A stretch of 64,000 bases of DNA from Lachnospiraceae bacterium. GTDB lineage: Bacteria > Bacillota > Clostridia > Lachnospirales > Lachnospiraceae. The notes under the pieces were generated by a model, which ran no database searches, was not told the DNA's origin, and saw nothing but the letters and a program-made list of their open reading frames with translations. The translations under genes were made by a program, and so were the position numbers. This document shows positions 36,749 through 45,227 of this stretch, in pieces. Numbering within the stretch: position 1 is the first letter of the stretch; each line of letters starts with the position of its first letter. The stretch is taken from assembly GCA_017440045.1 (NCBI GenBank), contig JAFSIA010000047.1, positions 1 through 64,000 of the forward strand, read 5' to 3'.

Positions 36749-37816
36749 ATGGAATTAAAAATGATGGATGTATTGACAGCTGCCATTGAAAAAGGAGCGT
36801 CAGATGTATATGTTGTTGCAGGTGGACCACTTGCAATTAAGATTAATGGAGAAATTGTTAATTTTACTCAGGAAAAGTTGACACATATGGATACATCAAA
36901 GCTTGTCCATGAGATTTATGCTCTTTATGAGGATAGTGACATTAAAAAGCTTCAGGAGAAGGGTGATGATGATTTCTCATTCTCTCTTAGTGGTTTAGGA
37001 CGTTTTAGATGTAACGTATATAAGCAGAGAGGCTCTTATGCAGCGGTACTTCGTGTCGTTAAGTTTGATTTGCCGGATTTTACGGCACTTGGTATACCAG
37101 AGTCTGTAATTAATTTGGGAAATATCAATAAAGGTCTTATTCTTGTGACAGGTCCAACAGGAAGTGGTAAGTCTACTACGCTTGCAAGTATGATTGACGA
37201 GATAAATGAAAAGCAGACAAAACACATTATAACAATCGAAGATCCCATTGAGTTTATTCATAGACACAAAAAGAGTATTGTTAGTCAGAGAGAAGTTCAG
37301 AATGATACAGAGAGCTTTGCTACTGCCTTGAGAGCAGCTCTTAGACAGTCGCCTGATGTAATTCTTATGGGTGAGATGAGAGACTATGATACCATACAGA
37401 CTGTTATAACAGCTGCAGAAACAGGACAGCTTGTTTTTTCAACACTTCATACTATTGGTGCGGCTAAAACAATTGATAGAATTATAGATGTATTTCCACC
37501 GGGACAGCAGCAGCAGATACGAATCCAGCTGTCAATGGTATTACAGGCAGTTGTGTCTCAGCAGCTCATTCCATCAACAGATGGTGGATTAGTACCGGCA
37601 TTTGAGATTATGGTATGTAATTCTGCTATTAGAAATATGATTAGGGAGTCAAAGGTATTTCAGATGGATAATGTCATTTATTCAGGAGCCGCTGACGGTA
37701 TGAGAACTATGGATGGAGATATACTAAGACTGTATAATGAGGGCAAAATTTCAGCGGAAAATGCGCTTTTGTATTCGGTTAATAAAGATATCATGAGTAA
37801 GAAGTTATCAATGTAA
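36749..37816 (+). CDS. pilT: PilT-type pilus retraction ATPase
   Basis: A 355-residue hexameric ATPase that depolymerises type IV pili. Walker A GPTGSGKS lies at residues 135-142, followed by the Asp box, Walker B (PDVILMGEMRD) and the His box (FSTLHT). AIRNMIRE at 293-300 is the PilT hallmark needed for retraction, so this is not PilB or GspE. The real start is ATG 36749, two bases after the preceding stop, with GGGGTGG as ribosome site; the frame is open further upstream. No extension ATPase accompanies it in the window. Confidence 0.93.
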   Translation: MELKMMDVLTAAIEKGASDVYVVAGGPLAIKINGEIVNFTQEKLTHMDTSKLVHEIYALYEDSDIKKLQEKGDDDFSFSLSGLGRFRCNVYKQRGSYAAVLRVVKFDLPDFTALGIPESVINLGNINKGLILVTGPTGSGKSTTLASMIDEINEKQTKHIITIEDPIEFIHRHKKSIVSQREVQNDTESFATALRAALRQSPDVILMGEMRDYDTIQTVITAAETGQLVFSTLHTIGAAKTIDRIIDVFPPGQQQQIRIQLSMVLQAVVSQQLIPSTDGGLVPAFEIMVCNSAIRNMIRESKVFQMDNVIYSGAADGMRTMDGDILRLYNEGKISAENALLYSVNKDIMSKKLSM

Positions 37817-37851
37817 AGCCGATTTTACATTGGATATTAGGAGGAAGTTTT

Positions 37852-40257
37852 ATGAAAATCAGTTATTCTGGGCTCTTTAATAGAGCCCTCTTATTAGGTC
37901 TCGTGGCAACAATGATAATGTCACTTGTGTCATGTGGAGATAGTGAGGAAGAGAATACATCAGAGAAGTCATATACTTACAATACTTATATGGAAAGTAG
38001 TCCTGAAAGCTTAAATCCACATACAAGGGAAAATAGCGAAGATAATGCAATTGCATTATATACAGAGATGGGTCTTGTTGATATTACTGCAGATGATAAT
38101 GGTGATTTTCAATGGACATTTGAGATGGCTGAAAATATTAAAGATGTAACTGCTGATTTTCAAGATAAGGAGAAATATGGTATATCAGCCAATGAGACCG
38201 GACGTGTTTGGCAGATAAGCCTAAACAAGGAGGCTTGTTTTGAAGACGGGACTCCTATTAATGCTGACACATATATCAACTCTATGAAGCTTTTGCTTGA
38301 TCCGAATATGAATAACCATAGAGCAGAAGCTTACTATGACTATAATAAATCAGATATAGCAATTTATAATGCTATGAATTATTTTTATCCGGAAAAGAAT
38401 GGTGAAAAGATTTTATACTCATTTTCAAGTAAGGGATTTGAAACTGTTGAAGATGCCATAAATTCAGGATATACAATGGAACAGATATATTTAGATATGT
38501 CTGGTTTTTGGAATATTACTCCAGAGGGTACTAATGGAATGGTATCTATTACTGACGATACAAAATACAGAGATGAGTCAGTAGCAGAAGGAGAAAATGG
38601 AGATTACGTATCTGCAAAGCTAATCTACGATACATTTTTAGCTACAGGTAAGGATTATGAGACGTCAGTACCTGGTTATCTTTATGTTGCAGACGGACAG
38701 TATGAACAGGTTACGTTCGAGCAAGTAGGTTTGGTTAAGGTAGATGATTATACATTTCAGTATATCACTGTTAATCCTGTTCATGAATTTTATTTTTATG
38801 CAAATATGACATCTAATTGGATTGTTAATGAGGATATTTACAATAAGGGTAAATCTGAAAAGGATGGTCAGGTTGAAACAACATATGGAACTTCAGTGAA
38901 AACATATATGTCATATGGTCCATATAAGCTTATTACATTTGAAAAAGACAAGCAGATTGTTATGATAAAGAATGACAAATGGTATGGCTACAATGATAAT
39001 AATCATAAAGGACAATTCCAGACAACAAAGATTATAGCGGATATTGTGCCGGAACACAGTGAACAGATTCAAATGTTTTTAAGCGGTCAGCTTGATAGCA
39101 TTAATCTTAATGGGGATGATATGAAAATATATAGCTCGTCAGACAGGCTATATTCTACCTATGGCACATACACATCAAGATGGGTTTTTGCAACAGATAT
39201 TGATGCTTTGACGAAGCTTGAGCTGGACCTTAAGGATGGGACAAACAAGAGAGTGTTATCATATGATGATTTTCGTAAAGCTATGTCACGTGCCATTGAT
39301 AGAGAGAGATTGGTTTCAGAGACAGCACCAGGCTACAAGCCGGTGTACTATCTGCTAAATGCTGCCTTTTATACAGACATTACTGAAAATGCTGACTCTC
39401 AGTACAGAAAATCAGACGAGGCAAAGCAGGCATTGTTAAATGTCTATAAGATTAAGTATGGTGAGGAAGAGACTTATAAGACTTTGGACGAAGCGTACAA
39501 GTCAATATCAGGGTACAACCTTGATGAAGCAAAAGCTTTATTCCAATCAGTATATGACCAGGCTATAGCAGATGGCAATTATACAGAGGGACAGAATGTG
39601 GAAATTAGGTGTATGGTATCTTCTGCATCATCTCTTTCCAATGCAGATATTGCAAGGCAGGATTTATTAAATCAAATGCTAGGTGAAGCCACAAAGGGAA
39701 CTGGCTTTGATGGAAAGATTCAGATTAAGTTTATGTGTGGTGCTAAGGATAGATTCAAGGATTGTGCTACAGGAAAGATAGAGATGATTTGTAGTGCATG
39801 GGCTGGTGACGCATTTTATCCAACCAAGGTAATTAGTTTGTACACTGATCCTATGTACAATGGTGGATTTGTTCATGAGCAATGTGGCTGGGATCCAACA
39901 GTTGATACACTTGATATCACGTATGACTTTGATGGCGATGGAACAGCGGAAACATTGACAAAGACTTATCAGCAGTGGGCGCAGGATATTAACAGTTCTA
40001 ATGTATATGGTGGAAATGCCAAGATACGTTTAGTTGTACTCTCTGCGCTGGAGTCAGGGGTGCTTTCTGAGTATCAGTGTATTCCGTGGGCAACAGACAC
40101 TTCATCAAGCTTACTTTCATATAAATGTAATTTTGGATATGAGGAATATAATGTTATGTATGGTTTTGGCGGAATCAGATACATGACATATGACTATGAT
40201 GATGAAGAATGGACTGATTATATCAAGGAGCAGGGTGGCATTTTAGATTATAAATAG
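37852..40257 (+). CDS. ABC transporter substrate-binding lipoprotein (oligopeptide type, SBP family 5)
   Basis: An 801-residue lipoprotein with lipobox SLVSC and Cys28, followed by an SBP_bac_5 fold. The ESLNPHTRENSEDNAIA segment near residue 52 and the later YDDFRKAMSRAIDRERL segment near 480 are typical of OppA-like proteins. At 801 residues it is longer than most OppA proteins (about 540), with insertions in the middle and at the C-terminus. No permease or ATPase gene adjoins it, so the transporter must be encoded elsewhere or the protein works as a sensor. A strong hairpin lies in the coding start (37870-37888). Confidence 0.85.
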   Translation: MKISYSGLFNRALLLGLVATMIMSLVSCGDSEEENTSEKSYTYNTYMESSPESLNPHTRENSEDNAIALYTEMGLVDITADDNGDFQWTFEMAENIKDVTADFQDKEKYGISANETGRVWQISLNKEACFEDGTPINADTYINSMKLLLDPNMNNHRAEAYYDYNKSDIAIYNAMNYFYPEKNGEKILYSFSSKGFETVEDAINSGYTMEQIYLDMSGFWNITPEGTNGMVSITDDTKYRDESVAEGENGDYVSAKLIYDTFLATGKDYETSVPGYLYVADGQYEQVTFEQVGLVKVDDYTFQYITVNPVHEFYFYANMTSNWIVNEDIYNKGKSEKDGQVETTYGTSVKTYMSYGPYKLITFEKDKQIVMIKNDKWYGYNDNNHKGQFQTTKIIADIVPEHSEQIQMFLSGQLDSINLNGDDMKIYSSSDRLYSTYGTYTSRWVFATDIDALTKLELDLKDGTNKRVLSYDDFRKAMSRAIDRERLVSETAPGYKPVYYLLNAAFYTDITENADSQYRKSDEAKQALLNVYKIKYGEEETYKTLDEAYKSISGYNLDEAKALFQSVYDQAIADGNYTEGQNVEIRCMVSSASSLSNADIARQDLLNQMLGEATKGTGFDGKIQIKFMCGAKDRFKDCATGKIEMICSAWAGDAFYPTKVISLYTDPMYNGGFVHEQCGWDPTVDTLDITYDFDGDGTAETLTKTYQQWAQDINSSNVYGGNAKIRLVVLSALESGVLSEYQCIPWATDTSSSLLSYKCNFGYEEYNVMYGFGGIRYMTYDYDDEEWTDYIKEQGGILDYK

Positions 40258-40319
40258 GTTAATCGAAATGAATTATTCAGTTATTATTAAGGGAAACTAA
40301 AGAGCAGGGGAGTTATTTT

Positions 40320-43079
40320 ATGTTACAGGAAAATGATTTGTATACTGGACTTACTAGTGATGAAGTAAATATTAGAAAAAAAGAAGGTTTAGTTAATGGC
40401 AATTATTCTGTAAAAACAAAATCTATTGGGCAGATTGTGGCAGGAAATGTAATTACATTATTTAATATTCTTAATGTATGTTTAGCGTTGCTTGTTATAT
40501 TTGTGGGTTCCTATAGAAACATTATGTTTATGGGAGTTGTCTTATGGAATGTTCTTATTGGAATAGTTCAAGAGATTCGTTCAAAGAAGGTTATTGATAA
40601 ACTGTCACTTCTTTCAGCACCTCATGCTAGAGTTATAAGAGATGGAAAAGAGCAGGAGATTACCCTTGAAGAAATAGTACTTGATGATATTATGTGCATT
40701 CGAAATGGCAATCAGATATGTGCAGATTCCATTATTGTAGAAGGTGAATGTCAGGTTAATGAAAGCCTGCTCACAGGAGAGGCAGACCCTGTATATAAAA
40801 AAGAGGGAGATGAGATTTTATCAGGAAGCTTTATTATCTCAGGAAGTGTAAAGGCAAAGGTTATTCATGTTGGCAAGGATAACTATGTCAATAAGATTGT
40901 TAGTAAAGCAAAATATGTAAAAAAGCCTCATTCGGAAATTCTTAAATCAATAAAGTTTATTATAAAAATTGTCACAATATCATTGGCGCCAATTGCAGGA
41001 CTTTTGTACCTCAATCAGCTTAGTATGGGAAGTTCATTCAAAGAAGCTGTCATAGCAACAGTTGCAGCCGTAATCGGAATGATTCCATCAGGACTTGTAC
41101 TTTTAATAAGTGTTGTCCTGGCAGTTAGTGTTATAAGGCTTGGACAACAAAAAGTATTAGTTCAGGAGCTGTTTTGTATTGAGACCTTAGCGAGAGTTGA
41201 TATGCTTTGTCTTGATAAGACAGGAACTATTACAGAAGGCACAATGATAGTTGAAGATGTAGTACCTATAAAGGCTGGTTTGACAAAGTCAGATGTTGGA
41301 GAATTATTAAAGGCCTATACAAGTGTTCTTGATGATAATAATCCAACATTTGAGGCAGTTAAGGAATTTGCGTCATCATTTCAAGTGGGAGATGGCGAGT
41401 ATATCGTAGTATCCAAGGAAGGATTCTCCTCAGCAAAAAAGAGAAGTATGGTTTCTTTTGAGAAAGAGGGAACATATTATATGGGTGCTATGGAATTTAT
41501 CGCATCAGATTGCGATTCGTCTATCAAAGAGCTTATAGAAGGCTATGCAAGGAAGGGGCTTAGAGTTTTGGTTCTTGCTAACGAGAACAATATAGAGGCA
41601 CTTGTGGTAGTAAGTGATAAAATCAGAGACGAAGCAAAAGCTACGCTTACATATTTTAGAAATCAGGGTGTCAACTTAAAAGTAATATCTGGCGATAATC
41701 CGTTGACTGTAGCAAATATTGCAAAGAAAGCCGGACTTTATGATGCTGATAATTATATTGATGCGTCAACCTTATTAACAGATGATGATGTAAAAGAAGC
41801 AGCACTTAAGTATTCTGTATTCGGTAGAGTGACCCCAAATCAGAAGCTTATTATAGTTAATGCGTTAAAGGAAGCTGGACACACAGTGGCAATGACTGGT
41901 GATGGTGTAAATGATGTTATGGCATTAAAAGAGGCTGACTGCAGTGTAGCAATGGAGTCAGGGTCAGATGCGGCGAGAAATGTTTCGCAGATTGTTTTAT
42001 TGGATTCTAATTTTGCGCATATGCCTGCAATTGTGGCTGAAGGCAGAAAAACAATAAACAATATACAAAGGTCAGCAGCACTTTATTTGAATAAGACAGT
42101 ATATTCAACATTGCTTGCTATAATATTTGTATTTTTACCATTTAGTTATCCGTTTCAGCCAATACAGTTGACGCTTGTTGGTTCACTTAGCATCGGATTG
42201 CCATCGCTTATACTGGCATTGGAGCCAAACATAAACAGAGTAAAAGGCTCTTTTTTAGCCAATGTATTTAGGATGTCTATTCCAGGTGGATTACTTGTTG
42301 TGACAAATATACTTGCATCACAATTTTTTGGGTACCTGACAAAGGCTACAGAGGCACAGAGATGCACGATGGCAGTGTATGGATTAGCTATAGCATCGGC
42401 TATACAGCTTCATAAGGTTTGCACACCTTTTAACAAGCTCAGAAAAATTATGTATGTTACATTTGTGGGCATATTTATTTTTATGGCAGTGTTTTTTAAG
42501 GAGTTTTTTGTATTGACGCCTATAAGATATTATCAATGGATTGCTATGGGAATTATAGCAGTTGCCTCTCTTATACTGTTCTTTACGTACAGTGTGCTGG
42601 TTGAAAAGGCTATGGGTGCCACTCCGAATATATATAAGTCTGTTATAGCATACAGCAATGGAAAGAGAATAATTCTTGTTTTAAATGATGTTGAAAAGAA
42701 GGATTATTATGATGTATCTGTTCAAATGAAGGGACTAAGGGTGTTAAAGGTTGATAGTGTACTTTTTGTAAAAGATACAAGTGACGGATTTATACGTATA
42801 GAGTCAAGCGATTTTATCGGTAATGAAGAGGTTATAAGTGCTGCAAGATATTACGAGAAAAAGGTTGCGAAAAAAGATGTAAAAAAAGTTACAGTTGAGG
42901 CGTTATATAACACAAATAAGGATGATATTTTTGATGAGACAGAGACAGTCAAATATACAATAGTGGAAGCAAAGGATCCATCAGAAATGACATTTGAAGG
43001 TGCAAGACCGGAAAATATTGGTGCCACGGAAGTTGAGTACAAGTCTAGAATTATAAAAAATACAAGGATTACATTCTAG
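40320..43079 (+). CDS. P-type cation-transporting ATPase (CtpE/YoaB-like) with C-terminal extension
   Basis: A 919-residue membrane ATPase with actuator motif LLTGEADP near residue 150, phosphorylation site DKTGT at Asp299 and TGDGVNDVMALKEAD near 530. Ten membrane segments can be counted. The helix-4 motif is IPSGL, not the CPC of heavy-metal pumps, which points to the calcium/manganese or CtpE-like branch; the ion cannot be named. After the last helix, residues 762-919 form an extra soluble domain absent from standard family members. No N-terminal metal-binding domain is present. The start follows AGGGGAG. Confidence 0.9.
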   Translation: MLQENDLYTGLTSDEVNIRKKEGLVNGNYSVKTKSIGQIVAGNVITLFNILNVCLALLVIFVGSYRNIMFMGVVLWNVLIGIVQEIRSKKVIDKLSLLSAPHARVIRDGKEQEITLEEIVLDDIMCIRNGNQICADSIIVEGECQVNESLLTGEADPVYKKEGDEILSGSFIISGSVKAKVIHVGKDNYVNKIVSKAKYVKKPHSEILKSIKFIIKIVTISLAPIAGLLYLNQLSMGSSFKEAVIATVAAVIGMIPSGLVLLISVVLAVSVIRLGQQKVLVQELFCIETLARVDMLCLDKTGTITEGTMIVEDVVPIKAGLTKSDVGELLKAYTSVLDDNNPTFEAVKEFASSFQVGDGEYIVVSKEGFSSAKKRSMVSFEKEGTYYMGAMEFIASDCDSSIKELIEGYARKGLRVLVLANENNIEALVVVSDKIRDEAKATLTYFRNQGVNLKVISGDNPLTVANIAKKAGLYDADNYIDASTLLTDDDVKEAALKYSVFGRVTPNQKLIIVNALKEAGHTVAMTGDGVNDVMALKEADCSVAMESGSDAARNVSQIVLLDSNFAHMPAIVAEGRKTINNIQRSAALYLNKTVYSTLLAIIFVFLPFSYPFQPIQLTLVGSLSIGLPSLILALEPNINRVKGSFLANVFRMSIPGGLLVVTNILASQFFGYLTKATEAQRCTMAVYGLAIASAIQLHKVCTPFNKLRKIMYVTFVGIFIFMAVFFKEFFVLTPIRYYQWIAMGIIAVASLILFFTYSVLVEKAMGATPNIYKSVIAYSNGKRIILVLNDVEKKDYYDVSVQMKGLRVLKVDSVLFVKDTSDGFIRIESSDFIGNEEVISAARYYEKKVAKKDVKKVTVEALYNTNKDDIFDETETVKYTIVEAKDPSEMTFEGARPENIGATEVEYKSRIIKNTRITF

Positions 43080-43107
43080 GAAAACTATTTATGTATTTAC
43101 AAAAATA

Positions 43108-43136
43108 TTGCCAATGCTTTTTAACCGTGCTATATT
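43108..43136 (+). promoter_or_regulatory. Sigma-A promoter of icd
   Basis: TTGCCA at 43108-43113 and TATATT at 43131-43136 with 17-base spacing; TGC directly before the -10 makes it an extended -10 promoter. Confidence 0.7.
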
Positions 43137-43195
43137 ATGAAAGTGGTTTTTGATATAGACTAATTTATTTAAATATGATTTCAGGAGGAATTACA

Positions 43196-44404
43196 ATGGC
43201 TAAGATTACAATGACAACACCATTAGTAGAGATGGATGGAGATGAGATGACAAGAATCCTTTGGAGATGGATAAAGGATGAATTATTGTTACCATTCGTA
43301 GATTTAAAGACAGAGTATTATGATCTTGGACTTGAATATAGAAATGAGACAAATGATCAGGTTACAGTAGATTCAGCAGAGGCTACAAAGAAGTATGGTG
43401 TGGCTGTTAAGTGTGCGACTATTACACCTAATGCTGCCAGAATGACAGAGTATGATTTGAAAGAAATGTGGAAGAGTCCTAATGGAACTATTAGAGCAAT
43501 CCTTGATGGAACAGTATTTAGAGCTCCAATTATTGTAAAGGGTATTGAACCATATGTTAAGACATGGAAGAAGCCAATCACAATAGCAAGACATGCTTAT
43601 GGTGATGTATATAAGGCAAGCGAGATGAAGGTTGCAGGAACTGGTAAGGCAGAGCTTGTGTTTACTGCAGAGGATGGAACAGAGACAAGAGAGCTCATTC
43701 ATAACTTTAAGTCAGCAGGTGTTCTTCAGGGACAGCACAATCTTGAGCCATCTATTGAGAGCTTTGCTAGAAGCTGTTTCAATTATGCACTTGATACAAA
43801 GCAGGATGTATGGTTTGCTACAAAGGATACAATCTCAAAGAAGTACGACCACACATTTAAGGATATTTTCCAGGAGATATATGATAATGAGTACGATGCT
43901 AAGTTTAAGGAGGCTGGTATTGAGTACTTCTACACTCTTATTGATGACGCCGTAGCCAGAGTTATGCGTTCAGAGGGTGGATATATATGGGCATGTAAGA
44001 ACTATGATGGTGATGTAATGAGTGATATGGTTGCTACAGCATTTGGATCATTATCAATGATGACATCAGTTCTTGTATCACCAGAAGGAAATTATGAGTA
44101 TGAGGCTGCTCATGGTACAGTACAGAGACATTATTACAAGCACTTAAAGGGTGAGAAGACTTCTACAAATCCTATTGCAACAATATTTGCATGGTCAGGT
44201 GCTCTTCGTAAGAGAGGCGAGCTTGATAAGCTTCCAGAGCTTATGGCATTTGCTGATAAGCTTGAGGCTGCATGTATCAAGACAATTGAGGATGGTGAGA
44301 TGACTGGTGATTTAGCTATTATCACAACTACACCTAATCCAAAGACACTTACAAGTGAAGAATTCATCAAAGCTATCAGAAAGAATCTTGAAGCTAGCTT
44401 ATAA
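43196..44404 (+). CDS. icd: NADP-dependent isocitrate dehydrogenase (eukaryote-like type)
   Basis: Converts isocitrate to 2-oxoglutarate and CO2, here chiefly to supply glutamate in an anaerobe with a partial citric-acid cycle. The 402-residue product opens [24 protein letters not shown], the start typical of the homodimeric eukaryote-like IDH group rather than the Escherichia coli type. The substrate-binding TITPNAARM segment near 82, and the [12 protein letters not shown] segment near 303, are present. ATG 43196 follows AGGAGG. It has its own promoter and terminator, so it is monocistronic. Confidence 0.96.
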   Translation: MAKITMTTPLVEMDGDEMTRILWRWIKDELLLPFVDLKTEYYDLGLEYRNETNDQVTVDSAEATKKYGVAVKCATITPNAARMTEYDLKEMWKSPNGTIRAILDGTVFRAPIIVKGIEPYVKTWKKPITIARHAYGDVYKASEMKVAGTGKAELVFTAEDGTETRELIHNFKSAGVLQGQHNLEPSIESFARSCFNYALDTKQDVWFATKDTISKKYDHTFKDIFQEIYDNEYDAKFKEAGIEYFYTLIDDAVARVMRSEGGYIWACKNYDGDVMSDMVATAFGSLSMMTSVLVSPEGNYEYEAAHGTVQRHYYKHLKGEKTSTNPIATIFAWSGALRKRGELDKLPELMAFADKLEAACIKTIEDGEMTGDLAIITTTPNPKTLTSEEFIKAIRKNLEASL

Positions 44405-44415
44405 GATACATAAGG

Positions 44416-44456
44416 GTTGCCATATTTCTTCTATATAGAAGAGTGGCAACTCTTTA
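44416..44456 (+). terminator. Terminator of icd
   Basis: GTTGCCA at 44416-44422 pairs with TGGCAAC at 44444-44450, and TTCTATATAGAA forms the inner stem. TCTTTATAAT follows. Confidence 0.75.
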
Positions 44457-44501
44457 TAATCTATTATTACTTATTATAGAAGGTATTTTAGGAGGACTAT
44501 T

Positions 44502-45062
44502 ATGGAGAGAAGAAATCCACAGCCAGGTGAAATTTATAGACATTTTAAAAACAGATTATATCAGATAGTGTGTATTGCTACTTATAGTGAGGGGAATGAA
44601 AAGCTTGTTGTTTATCAGGCTTTGTATGGAGGCTTTAACACATACGCAAGACCGCTTACCATGTTTATGAGTGAAGTAGATAAGGTTAAATATCCTGATG
44701 TAAAGCAAAAGTACAGGTTTGAGAAAATCGAGAGAACGGTGGAGAAAGAAGATAGTTTAGTTGAAGAAAAGTCTGCTGTCAATGTAGAAGAAAAAGTGGA
44801 AGATAAAGAGTCTAAAGACAGTTATAATGAGTGCATAGAGACACCTAATGCTGATCTCTTGGCATTTCTTGACGCTGAGACCTTTGAGGAAAAGAGAAAT
44901 ATTCTCGTATCAATGAGAACAAGAATAACAGACAGACTTATTAATGATATAGCTGCATCTATGGATATTACAGTAGACGAAGGTGATTTGGAAACAAGGT
45001 ATAGAAGTCTTCTTTACTGTGTATCAAAGATGGATGAGTATGAGGTTAATCGCCTAAGATAG
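44502..45062 (+). CDS. DUF1653-domain protein
   Basis: A 186-residue cytosolic protein. The N-terminal DUF1653 domain (about residues 5-75) has the typical PGEIYRHFKNRLYQIVCIA opening and the LVVYQALYG segment, a small beta-barrel fold of unknown function. A charged linker with EEK repeats and a helical C-terminal part of about 75 residues follow; the latter is not usual for DUF1653, which is often a stand-alone domain. The ribosome site is AGGAGG. Confidence 0.85.
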   Translation: MERRNPQPGEIYRHFKNRLYQIVCIATYSEGNEKLVVYQALYGGFNTYARPLTMFMSEVDKVKYPDVKQKYRFEKIERTVEKEDSLVEEKSAVNVEEKVEDKESKDSYNECIETPNADLLAFLDAETFEEKRNILVSMRTRITDRLINDIAASMDITVDEGDLETRYRSLLYCVSKMDEYEVNRLR

Positions 45063-45133
45063 GAAGAAAGTATCGAAAAACACAATATCTTGAAAAAAAT
45101 TTAAAAAAAATATAAAAAAATTCAATATATGGG

Positions 45134-45161
45134 TAAAGTTTATATAACTCTATGCCGATAA
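45134..45161 (+). promoter_or_regulatory. SigD/FliA (flagellar sigma) promoter of the Big_2 protein gene
   Basis: TAAAGTTT at 45134-45141 and GCCGATAA at 45154-45161, 12 bases apart, match the sigma-28 consensus TAAAGTTT-N11-GCCGATAA at every position apart from one extra spacer base. Transcription would start near 45168, about 60 bases before the start codon. Confidence 0.75.
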
Positions 45162-45227
45162 ACAGATTAAGTGATATTGGAAACTTAGCGCAAGCTTGAA
45201 TATAAAGCATTTACGGATGGAGGAGTC

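Noticed and set aside
45154..45227. The leader of the Big_2 gene looked like a shortened cyclic-di-GMP-I riboswitch (GATAAAC, GCGCAAGC and TTTACGG around two small stems).
   Set aside because: The first arm, GCCGATAA, is better explained as the -10 box of a SigD promoter, so it would not be transcribed. The core GACGCAAAGC and CUAA motifs are also incomplete.
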